Source of the DNA: Paenibacillus phytohabitans | GTDB lineage: Bacteria > Bacillota > Bacilli > Paenibacillales > Paenibacillaceae | Assembly: GCF_013141775.1 (NCBI RefSeq) | Contig: NZ_WHOB01000067.1 | Coordinates: 1 to 64,000 of the forward strand | DNA length: 64,000 nt | Direction: 5' to 3' | Shown here: positions 35,090-41,937 of the stretch, piece by piece | Position numbering within the stretch: the stretch's first letter is position 1 | How the letters are laid out: every line of letters starts with the position of its first letter | Made by a program: the position numbers and the translations under genes | The notes under the pieces: model-generated | Seen by the model: the letters and a program-made list of their open reading frames with translations, nothing else | Databases searched by the model: none | What the model was told of the DNA's origin: nothing

Positions 35090-36091
35090 TTACTTCAAGG
35101 CCTCTGCCTTCTCCAGCAATGCGATATACTCATCCACATTATCCTTGGCAATCAGCGGGTTGCCGATATCGGTGTCGATCTGTTTCTCCGCGCCGGTCAG
35201 CAGCTTGTTGCTGGTATCGAGCAGCTTCTCTGCCAGCTCAAAAGCATTCTGCAGACAAGTGGAGGTCATCTTGCCCTCCTTGATCAGCTGAAACGCCTCA
35301 GCCGTTCCATCCACTCCATAAGCCAGCATGCTGCTGAACTTGGCATTATCCTTAACCGCTTCAATCGCGCCTGCCGCCATATTGTCGTTCATGGAAACTA
35401 CCGCGTCGATCTTGTCGTTGGCCTGAACCCAGTCCTCCATATATTTCATCGCTTCATCCTTGTTCCAGTTCGCGATCTGTTCGCCGACGATCTGCACATC
35501 CGGACGCTTGTCGAAGAATTCCTTCTGCCAGCTCTCTCTGCGCTTGTCAGCGTGGAAGTTCCCGGACGGGCCGTTGAGTACTACGACCTTGGCATTCTGC
35601 GGGATCTGTTCCAGCGCTGCGCGGGCATTGACTCCGGCCTGCTCGTAAGGATCGGCATCCACAGTGGATGCTCCTTCAATGCCGGAGATGCGGGCATTAG
35701 TGGTGATGGCATAAATACCGGCTTTGATTACCTTCTCTACGTAAGGTCTTTGCGCCTCACCGTTATTCGGCTGCACAATGACAAGGTCGAACTTGTTCGT
35801 GATGGCATTCTCGATCATGGAATTCTCTTTATCGTCACTGGCCTGCCCGTCGAAGACCTCCAGCTTGATGTTCGGATATTTCTTGGCTTCTTCCTTCACG
35901 GCGTTGGCAAGCCAGGCGGCAAAGGAGTCCGACTGCGCACGTGCGATGTAGGCAACCTTATATACTTTCTCACCGCTGTTACTTCCTTGCGCTCCTGAAT
36001 TAGACGAGCTTGACGTATTCGAGTTGCCACAGCCTGCGAGCAGTCCCAGTACCAACAGCATCGAAACTAAGGTGATCCATGTTTTTCTCAT
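35090..36091 (-). CDS. Sugar-binding lipoprotein of RbsB type
   Basis: 333 residues, a periplasmic-binding-protein-like receptor for a CUT2 importer. The signal peptide ends in the lipobox GLLAGCGN (Cys21), followed by a Ser/Asn linker. The fold shows KVAYIARAQSDSFAAWLANAV, VDADPYEQAGVNARAAL and DAVVSMNDNMAAGAIEAV, as in ribose and polyol receptors. It follows the permease gene and precedes the dehydrogenase gene, so it likely binds a pentose or sugar alcohol. Confidence 0.93.
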   Translation of the reverse strand: MRKTWITLVSMLLVLGLLAGCGNSNTSSSSNSGAQGSNSGEKVYKVAYIARAQSDSFAAWLANAVKEEAKKYPNIKLEVFDGQASDDKENSMIENAITNKFDLVIVQPNNGEAQRPYVEKVIKAGIYAITTNARISGIEGASTVDADPYEQAGVNARAALEQIPQNAKVVVLNGPSGNFHADKRRESWQKEFFDKRPDVQIVGEQIANWNKDEAMKYMEDWVQANDKIDAVVSMNDNMAAGAIEAVKDNAKFSSMLAYGVDGTAEAFQLIKEGKMTSTCLQNAFELAEKLLDTSNKLLTGAEKQIDTDIGNPLIAKDNVDEYIALLEKAEALK

Positions 36092-36169
36092 TGTTTTTCC
36101 CCTTTTATTTATTTTAAACAGCGCCGCTGTTTAATCCGGTTGCCTGGACATCCTCTTACCTGTGCCGGG

Positions 36170-37213
36170 TCACTTGGCGATTCCCGGACTCTGCTCCCTC
36201 TTGCGTCCGCTGCTCTTGCCGTTCCTGCCGTTCTTGTCTTCAATTCTGCCAAGTGTGTTCTTGGTTCTGCGGTTCTTGGACCGGATATCGTAGATTACCG
36301 CCAGCGCAATGATGGCCCCGCGGATAATCTGCTGTATGTAAGAGTCGACATTGGTCAGGTTCATGATGTTATCCAGGAAGCCTACAATGAAGGCGCCAGC
36401 CAGGGTGCCGCCCGCCGAGCCGATCCCGCCGGAGAAGCTGGTGCCCCCGATGATCGCCGCCGTCAGCGCCGTGAATTCATAGTTGATTGCACCGTTGGGA
36501 AGCCCGGCATTCACCCGGGACATGAAGAGAATTCCGGCAACCCCTACGAAGATACCGTTGATGATAAAAGCGGTGTATTTGACCTTGGATACGTTGATGC
36601 CTGAAGCCGTAGCCGCTTCTTCATTCCCGCCCACTGCAAACAGCGAGCGTCCGAACCGGGTGTGCCGCAAGATGTACCAGGTGATAAGGGCAAAGGCAAT
36701 CAGAAATAGCACGGGGATAGGAATGAAGCCGATGGAGCCTTGGCCGAGGACGGTGAAATCCCCCAGCTGCAGGATGTTCTGTCCTTTGGTGAAGAGGAGG
36801 GCAACCCCGCGCGCCATCGTCAGCATGGCCAGTGTCGCAATGAAAGGCGGCGTCTTGAAGGTGCTGACCATCACGGCATTGACAATATTGCACACCACGC
36901 CGGTCACGATACCGACGACAATAGCGGCTGTAAAAGAACCTGTAGATTTGTAAGCGGATACAGCAAACACTCCGGAAAGGGCCAGCACAGAGCCCTGCGA
37001 TAAATCCAGCATCCCGCTGATAATCAGCAGGGTCTGGCCAAACGCCAGGATGGTAGTTACCGCCAGCTGGGTGGAGATGTTGGTCAGGTTATTAATGGAC
37101 AGAAAGTTCGGGTTGGCAAAAGAACAGACAATAAATAATGCCAGCAGCACCAGATAGATGCTGTACGTCTTTTTAAATGTGCTCCAGAATTGGCTCCAAT
37201 TCATCTCTTTCAA
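36170..37213 (-). CDS. CUT2 sugar ABC permease (RbsC-like)
   Basis: 347 residues, 8-10 membrane helices, the RbsC/AraH permease family. Typical segments: TILAFGQTLLIISGMLDLSQGSVLALSG, FAVGGNEEAATASGINVSKVKYTAF (the ATPase-contact loop) and GGTSFSGGIGSAGGTLAGAFIVG. The tail is unusually basic and hydrophilic (RSKNRRTKNTL ... SGRKREQSPG). It starts one base after the ATPase stop, so translation is probably coupled. Confidence 0.94.
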   Translation of the reverse strand: MKEMNWSQFWSTFKKTYSIYLVLLALFIVCSFANPNFLSINNLTNISTQLAVTTILAFGQTLLIISGMLDLSQGSVLALSGVFAVSAYKSTGSFTAAIVVGIVTGVVCNIVNAVMVSTFKTPPFIATLAMLTMARGVALLFTKGQNILQLGDFTVLGQGSIGFIPIPVLFLIAFALITWYILRHTRFGRSLFAVGGNEEAATASGINVSKVKYTAFIINGIFVGVAGILFMSRVNAGLPNGAINYEFTALTAAIIGGTSFSGGIGSAGGTLAGAFIVGFLDNIMNLTNVDSYIQQIIRGAIIALAVIYDIRSKNRRTKNTLGRIEDKNGRNGKSSGRKREQSPGIAK

Positions 37214-37214
37214 T

Positions 37215-38726
37215 TCAGTTCACCTCATTTGATGTAATCGTTCCGGTGGCGTACTTCATAATCTGCTCCTGGGTGAAATCTTCCCGGCTGATCTCCCCGG
37301 TAATTGTGCCCTTGGCCATCACGTATATCCGGTCACACATCCCCAGCAGCTCGGGCAGCTCGGAGGAGACCATAATGACGACCTTGCCCTCCTTGACCAG
37401 ATCGGTCATCAGCTTATAGATTTCGTATTTGGCGCCAACGTCAATGCCCCGGGTAGGCTCATCCAGGATCAGAATATCCGGACCCAGAATCATCCATTTG
37501 GCCAGCACCACCTTCTGCTGGTTGCCCCCGCTCAGCGAGGCGATGACTGTATCCATCGAGGGTGTCTTCACCCGCATCTTCTGGAACATCTCCGACACGA
37601 TATCCTGCTCGGCCTTGGCATGATGCCGGAAGCGGTAGAACACGCTCTTCAGGGAAGACAGGGTCGTATTCTCCTTCACCGACCGCATAGGAATGATCCC
37701 GTATATGCGTCTATCCTCGGAGAGCATGACCATACCCTGCCTGATGCTCTGCTCCACGTTCTTGATTGTGACCTCGCGGCCCTTGATGTACACCTGCCCG
37801 GAGGCGATGGGATCAAGCCCGAAGAGCGAACGCATCACCTCGGTTCTCCCTGCCCCGATCAGTCCGGCGAAGCCGACCATTTCCCCCTTGCGTGCATGGA
37901 AGCTTACATTCTCATAACCGCCGTGACCGCTCAGATTCTCTACCTTCAGCAAGGTGTCGCCAATCTCTACCTCTTCTTTCGGGTAGGTATTGGTAAGCTT
38001 GCGGCCGACCATCAGCGAGATCACCGTCTCAATATCCAGCTTCTCCTTGGGATGGCTCTCCACTACCGTTCCGTCCCGGAATACGGTAATCTCATCGGCG
38101 ATCTGAAAAATCTCGTCCAGCTTATGCGAAATATAGATAATGCTGACGCCCCGGGCCTGCAGCTCCCTGATCTTCACGAACAGCTTATCTACTTCCTCGT
38201 GGGTAATCGCAGAGGTAGGCTCATCCATGATGATGATATCTGACTTGTACGAAATCGCTTTCATAATTTCCAGCATCTGAATATCGGACACCGTCAGATC
38301 CTTGAGCAGGGTAGTCGGGGAATACGGCAGATTCTCTGCACGCAGCAGCTCCTTGGTACGCACTCTGACCTGCTTCCAGTCCACCTTGCCGAACCGGTTC
38401 GCCGGCAGATTCCCGAGGAAGATATTCTCTTCCACGGTCATTTCCGGCACATAATTCAGCTCCTGGAATATCATCGAAATCCCCAGGCTCCGTGCCTGAA
38501 TCGGGTTGCTGATTCTGACAGGCTTCTCGTCTATGAAGATCTGCCCGCCATCCGGCTGGTGAATGCCGTTGATGATCTTCATGAGGGTTGATTTACCTGC
38601 ACCGTTCTCGCCGCACAGGACATGCACCGAACCTTTTCTCACCTTGAAATCAATCTTGTCTAACGCCTTGACCCCCGGAAAGGACTTCTCGATCTGTGAC
38701 ACCCTGAGTTTAATGCTCTCTTCCAT
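37215..38726 (-). CDS. CUT2 sugar ABC ATPase (RbsA-like, double domain)
   Basis: 503 residues with two ATPase domains. Domain 1 has Walker A GENGAGKST and Walker B IIMDEPTSA. Its signature region reads LTVSDIQMLEIMKAI in place of LSxGQ, as is common in RbsA proteins. Domain 2 has the usual degenerate Walker A region (GLIGAGRTEVMRSL), signature LSGGNQQKV and Walker B LILDEPTRGID. First gene of the operon: a clear sigma-A promoter, ROK-type operator and cre site precede it. It powers uptake by the RbsC-like permease. Confidence 0.95.
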   Translation of the reverse strand: MEESIKLRVSQIEKSFPGVKALDKIDFKVRKGSVHVLCGENGAGKSTLMKIINGIHQPDGGQIFIDEKPVRISNPIQARSLGISMIFQELNYVPEMTVEENIFLGNLPANRFGKVDWKQVRVRTKELLRAENLPYSPTTLLKDLTVSDIQMLEIMKAISYKSDIIIMDEPTSAITHEEVDKLFVKIRELQARGVSIIYISHKLDEIFQIADEITVFRDGTVVESHPKEKLDIETVISLMVGRKLTNTYPKEEVEIGDTLLKVENLSGHGGYENVSFHARKGEMVGFAGLIGAGRTEVMRSLFGLDPIASGQVYIKGREVTIKNVEQSIRQGMVMLSEDRRIYGIIPMRSVKENTTLSSLKSVFYRFRHHAKAEQDIVSEMFQKMRVKTPSMDTVIASLSGGNQQKVVLAKWMILGPDILILDEPTRGIDVGAKYEIYKLMTDLVKEGKVVIMVSSELPELLGMCDRIYVMAKGTITGEISREDFTQEQIMKYATGTITSNEVN

Positions 38727-38771
38727 TCCTTTCCCCCCAAATGATAAACTGATTTCCCGCCTGCTCCAATT

Positions 38772-38790
38772 GTTACTAAAGTACTTTTAT
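38772..38790 (-). promoter_or_regulatory. Putative ROK-repressor operator before the rbs-like operon
   Basis: Minus strand ATAAAAGTACTTTAGTAAC matches ATTAAAGTACATTTGTAAA before the ROK gene at 15 of 19 bases. It lies just downstream of the predicted transcription start, where a repressor would block RNA polymerase. Confidence 0.65.
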
Positions 38791-38807
38791 AAAACTTTCT
38801 AAATAAG

Positions 38808-38835
38808 ATTATAGCCAGTTTTGTATTGAAGTCAA
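38808..38835 (-). promoter_or_regulatory. Sigma-A promoter of the rbs-like operon
   Basis: On the minus strand TTGACT (38830-38835), 16 bases, then TATAAT (38808-38813). It is the strongest promoter match noticed in the window. The start codon is about 75 bases downstream. Confidence 0.82.
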
Positions 38836-38852
38836 CAAAAACTTAAAACGTG

Positions 38853-38867
38853 ATGAAAACGCATTCA
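38853..38867 (+). promoter_or_regulatory. cre site (CcpA) upstream of the rbs-like promoter
   Basis: ATGAAAACGCATTCA fits WTGNAANCGNWNNCW at every fixed position. It lies 18 bases upstream of the -35 box. Confidence 0.68.
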
Positions 38868-38897
38868 ACCTGCAGCTTTCTGTAACAGGCGGACATA

Positions 38898-38957
38898 CAA
38901 AAAAAGCCTCCGGAAGAAGGCGGAGCCGCAGATGCAGCACCGTCCCTCTTCCGGAGG
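38898..38957 (-). terminator. Terminator of the ROK gene
   Basis: CCTCCGGAAGA and TCTTCCGGAGG form an 11-bp perfect stem across a 29-base GC-rich loop; on the minus strand a run of seven T follows. Confidence 0.75.
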
Positions 38958-38999
38958 AGCGGGAGAAGAATAGGATATTCTTTTGTTTAAAGGTTATAT

Positions 39000-40127
39000 C
39001 TAGATGCTGTCAATAAACTCCGTTACCAGTTCCAGCGCAGCTCCCACGGCGGTAGCCTCCAGCTTGTATTTGCAGACCCGGAGGTAGGTGCCGTCCTGCT
39101 CGAAGGTGTTCTTCCGGGCCGCGAGCGCCTGGAGATCATCAATATATTCCTCCATATACGCTCCGGCATAACCGCCGAGGATTACATCGCAATCGTACAG
39201 CATCCGCAGGTTGTTAATTGTAATCACCAGGTAGCCAAGGTACTCCTGCCAGATGGCCTTTTGCGGCTCATTCCCCTCGCGAAGCAGCCGGAAAAATTCA
39301 GAAATGCTGCCCCCGGTGCTGTCCGATAGTATTCTAGCTGAGCAATAGGCATCCACACAGCCCTTCTGCCCGCAATAGCAGGTACGGCCCTCAGGCATAA
39401 TCGTCATGTGTCCGAACTCTCCGCCACGGTGGTTCTGACCGGCATAGATCTGGTTACTAACTATAATTGAACCGCCCACGCTGTTGTTGAGGGATAAATA
39501 GACTACATTGTGAATGTCTTGCTCCCCCCACAATTCGGTGAAGCCGGCCGCGTTCGCATCATTGCTGAGCACACAGGGATAAGGGATGAATTCGGCGAAC
39601 CGCCGGACACTTCCGCCTTTGAAATCAATTACCGTGGCATAGCTCACCGTCTGGCGGTCATCGGACAGAATCGCGGGCAGCGCAATCCCCACACCCAGAA
39701 TCCGGCTGCGCTCAAGCTGACAATCTTCCACAAAATCCTCCACCAGCTTGCCCACCCCCTGGAAATAGACCTCGCTGTTCGCGAAGGGGAAGTGGTTTCT
39801 GACATTCTTAACGATTCTGCCGCTTAGATCAATGATGACTATCCCCACATGATTCAGGGTCACATCCAGCCCGATGGCATATCTCGCCACACTGTTACAG
39901 GCCATTGACTTGGCTTTGCGGCCGCCGGTGGATTCGAACAGCCCGGTCTCCTCGATCAGCTCTCTTTCCTGCAGCTCTTTAAGGTTCTGGGTAACTGTAG
40001 GCAGGCTTAGATTGAGCGCCTGCGCAATCTCTTGAATAGAAGTAGATTCACGGTGATAAAGATATCGGTAAATGGCGTTCCGGTTCATCTTTTTAACTTC
40101 CATACTGTTCAAGCGATGTGTCGCCAT
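39000..40127 (-). CDS. ROK family transcriptional repressor (XylR-like)
   Basis: 375 residues: N-terminal winged helix (STSIQEIAQALNLSLPTVTQNLKEL) followed by a ROK sugar-binding domain. The zinc motif GHMTIMPEGRTCYCGQKGCVDAYCS is intact, and the ATP-loop region (IGLDVTLNHVGIVIIDLSG) is degenerate, as in regulators compared with kinases. ATG at 40127 has GGAGG upstream. It is set directly upstream of the RbsACB-like/dehydrogenase operon on the same strand and shares a 19-base operator-like sequence with it, so it probably represses that operon and itself until the sugar is present. Confidence 0.92.
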   Translation of the reverse strand: MATHRLNSMEVKKMNRNAIYRYLYHRESTSIQEIAQALNLSLPTVTQNLKELQERELIEETGLFESTGGRKAKSMACNSVARYAIGLDVTLNHVGIVIIDLSGRIVKNVRNHFPFANSEVYFQGVGKLVEDFVEDCQLERSRILGVGIALPAILSDDRQTVSYATVIDFKGGSVRRFAEFIPYPCVLSNDANAAGFTELWGEQDIHNVVYLSLNNSVGGSIIVSNQIYAGQNHRGGEFGHMTIMPEGRTCYCGQKGCVDAYCSARILSDSTGGSISEFFRLLREGNEPQKAIWQEYLGYLVITINNLRMLYDCDVILGGYAGAYMEEYIDDLQALAARKNTFEQDGTYLRVCKYKLEATAVGAALELVTEFIDSI

Positions 40128-40143
40128 TATATAGCCTCCGACT

Positions 40144-40162
40144 TTTACAAATGTACTTTAAT
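40144..40162 (-). promoter_or_regulatory. Putative ROK-repressor operator before its own gene
   Basis: Minus strand ATTAAAGTACATTTGTAAA, 15 of 19 bases the same as the site at 38772. It lies 17 bases before the ROK start codon, which suggests self-regulation. Confidence 0.62.
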
Positions 40163-40371
40163 AATGTATATAAATATAATATACAATCACACCCGTTTTT
40201 GCAATCATCTGTATGTTCTAATTGTGAATATTTTCACTAATATACGGTCATTGTATCAAGTATTTATTTCCCCGTCATTAGTCTTTTCACACTTGCACCC
40301 CGGATTGCGTTGTTTTGTCCGAATTACGGCCCCTAGACTAGCTGGACTCTTACGTTCACCCGCACTAACAT

Positions 40372-40555
40372 CCTAATGTTGTACGTATTACAACTCTGCC
40401 CCCTAAATAATAGACGCCTCGGCAGAATTGTTGTATGAATTACAAGAATTGTCCTGCTAACCACCTGTTGGAAGGCGAACTCCTGCCTTTTATACAACAA
40501 TTCCCGAATAGGACTGATATTAATAGAGAAATGTTGTATTTCGTGCAGGATTTAG
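40372..40555 (+). repeat. Dispersed TGTTGTA palindrome element, copy D (full)
   Basis: Units at 40377-40394 (TGTTGTACGTATTACAAC), 40428-40446 (ATTGTTGTATGAATTACAA), 40482-40499 (CCTGCCTTTTATACAACA) and 40532-40549 (TGTTGTATTTCGTGCAGG). Unit 1 is identical to that of copy C over 18 bases. Its spacers have diverged more than in B and C. Confidence 0.87.
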
Positions 40556-40589
40556 TAGGGTAGGAGTGACAGCGAACGGTTGAGCCTGA

Positions 40590-40739
40590 ATGCAGCCAGG
40601 ACAACAGCTCAGCATCCGGCAGCGGGGGAGCAGGCATAGGCATCATAAACAGATACTGGGCAAAAAAGAGAATGCCGGAAAGAATGAATGTGATTCCGCC
40701 GAACTTAATCAGGTTAACCGTTGGTCTAAGCCGCTTCAT
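40590..40739 (-). pseudogene. Truncated membrane-protein gene cut near repeat copy D
   Basis: The frame starts at ATG 40739 and reads like the first 50 residues of a membrane protein (LIKFGGITFILSGILFFAQYL, then MPMPAPPLPDAELLSWL). Soon after, it runs into repeat copy D, where the coding sense is lost (SCTKYNI); the frame stops at 40440. The remaining helices of the gene are absent. It looks like a gene fragment left beside the repeat. The family is not certain. Confidence 0.55.
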
Positions 40740-40789
40740 CTCGATTCAGTTATATATGAAATTAGCCTCAGAATCCATTCCTTGTCGTA

Positions 40790-40798
40790 TGCTATAAT
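40790..40798 (+). promoter_or_regulatory. Extended -10 promoter of the acetyltransferase gene
   Basis: TGCTATAAT (TGn plus a perfect TATAAT) 27 bases before the start codon. The -35 region is weak. Confidence 0.6.
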
Positions 40799-40824
40799 CA
40801 TAGCAAAATTGCCAGGAGGAGCCT

Positions 40825-41256
40825 ATGAACCGGATTCAAAAAATTACAGATAGAGATCAGAATATATCACAAGAGCTGCTGGACATTTGGGAATCAGCGG
40901 TCCGTGCCACGCATCTTTTCCTAACAGAACAGGATATTGAAGGATTACGTCCCTTGGTTCATCAAGGTATCGGACATATCTCCCATTTGCTTGCCTATAC
41001 CGGTCAGGAGCATGTTCAGGAGCAGAAGATTGAAATGCTGTTCGTAGACCCCGCCGTCAGAGGACAAGGCATTGGTAAGCAGCTAGTCACTTATGCCCTG
41101 CACACTCTAAACGTACTTTACGTGGATGTGAATGAGCAAAATCCCCAGGCTCTCAGGTTCTATGAGCATCTGGGATTCCAGGTCTATGACCGGTCTGAAC
41201 GGGATGAACAAGGCCAGCCTTGGCCTATTCTGCATATGAAGCTATCACAGATATAG
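40825..41256 (+). CDS. GNAT family N-acetyltransferase
   Basis: 143-residue acetyl-CoA-dependent transferase. The cofactor loop VDPAVRGQGIGKQLVTYAL and the LNVLYVDVNEQNPQALRFYEHLGFQVYDRSE stretch are standard for the family. It resembles small amino-acid or peptide acetyltransferases, but the acceptor is unknown. ATG at 40825 follows AGGAGGAG. Its 3' end overlaps the converging pyroglutamyl peptidase gene by 32 bases. Confidence 0.9.
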   Translation: MNRIQKITDRDQNISQELLDIWESAVRATHLFLTEQDIEGLRPLVHQGIGHISHLLAYTGQEHVQEQKIEMLFVDPAVRGQGIGKQLVTYALHTLNVLYVDVNEQNPQALRFYEHLGFQVYDRSERDEQGQPWPILHMKLSQI

Positions 41257-41836
41257 CAATCCGGGCAGCCTTAACGATATCACCCAGCGCCATGCTGGCC
41301 TTACCCGGCTTATCGAGCACTTGCTCAGGGATATAGGGCACATGGATGAAGCCGCCGCGCATAGCCGGATAATGCTGTTCAATGTGATGGAGCAGACCGT
41401 ACATCGTGTTGTTGCAGACATAAGTTCCAGCGCTGTTCGAGAGGAAGGCCGGCAGGCCGTTGTCTTTGATTCTCTGAACAATTCTTTTGACAGGCAGGCT
41501 GGAAAAATAGGCATTCGGTCCGTCCGCGCAGACCGGCATATCCTCCGGCTGGCAGCCCTCGTTATCGGCAATGGGAGCATCCATCAGATTAACTGCAATC
41601 CGTTCCACCGTAATGCCGCTCACCCCGCCCGCCTGTCCGATACAGATCACCGCATCCGGCCTTTCGGCCCCGATATACCCGATCAGTGTCTCCACCGATT
41701 TCTGGAACACCACGGGCAGAGACCGCTTGATGATCTCCGCACCGCCGATGTAATTCTCCAGATGCTGTACCGCCTCCAACGAAGGGTTGACAAGCTCTCC
41801 GCCAAACGGCTCGAAGCCTGTTATAAGGATTTTCAT
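41225..41836 (-). CDS. pcp: Pyroglutamyl-peptidase I
   Basis: Cytosolic cysteine peptidase (C15) that removes an N-terminal pyroglutamate. 203 residues, close to the usual 215. It starts with the family hallmark ILITGFEPFGGELVNPS. The catalytic triad is visible: Glu78 in GITVERIAVN, Cys141 in GTYVCNNTMYG and His165 in GGFIHVPYIP. It converges with the acetyltransferase gene and overlaps it by 32 bases, so no separate terminator is possible between them. Confidence 0.95.
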   Translation of the reverse strand: MKILITGFEPFGGELVNPSLEAVQHLENYIGGAEIIKRSLPVVFQKSVETLIGYIGAERPDAVICIGQAGGVSGITVERIAVNLMDAPIADNEGCQPEDMPVCADGPNAYFSSLPVKRIVQRIKDNGLPAFLSNSAGTYVCNNTMYGLLHHIEQHYPAMRGGFIHVPYIPEQVLDKPGKASMALGDIVKAARIAISVIASYAE

Positions 41837-41937
41837 AGCATGTAACCTCTCTTTCTTTCTGATCCGTTATCCCGGAAAAGCCAGTACATGCGCATTGTCA
41901 ATCAGGAACAACACTATGGATCATGTCCGCTAAACCT

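Larger units (their letters stand above)
40128..40824. other. Intergenic region with repeat copy D and a broken gene start
   Basis: A 697-bp gap. It holds the ROK promoter/operator area (40128-40200), an AT-rich part without a gene, repeat copy D (40372-40555), the truncated membrane-protein reading frame (40590-40739) and the promoter of the acetyltransferase. Confidence 0.6.
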
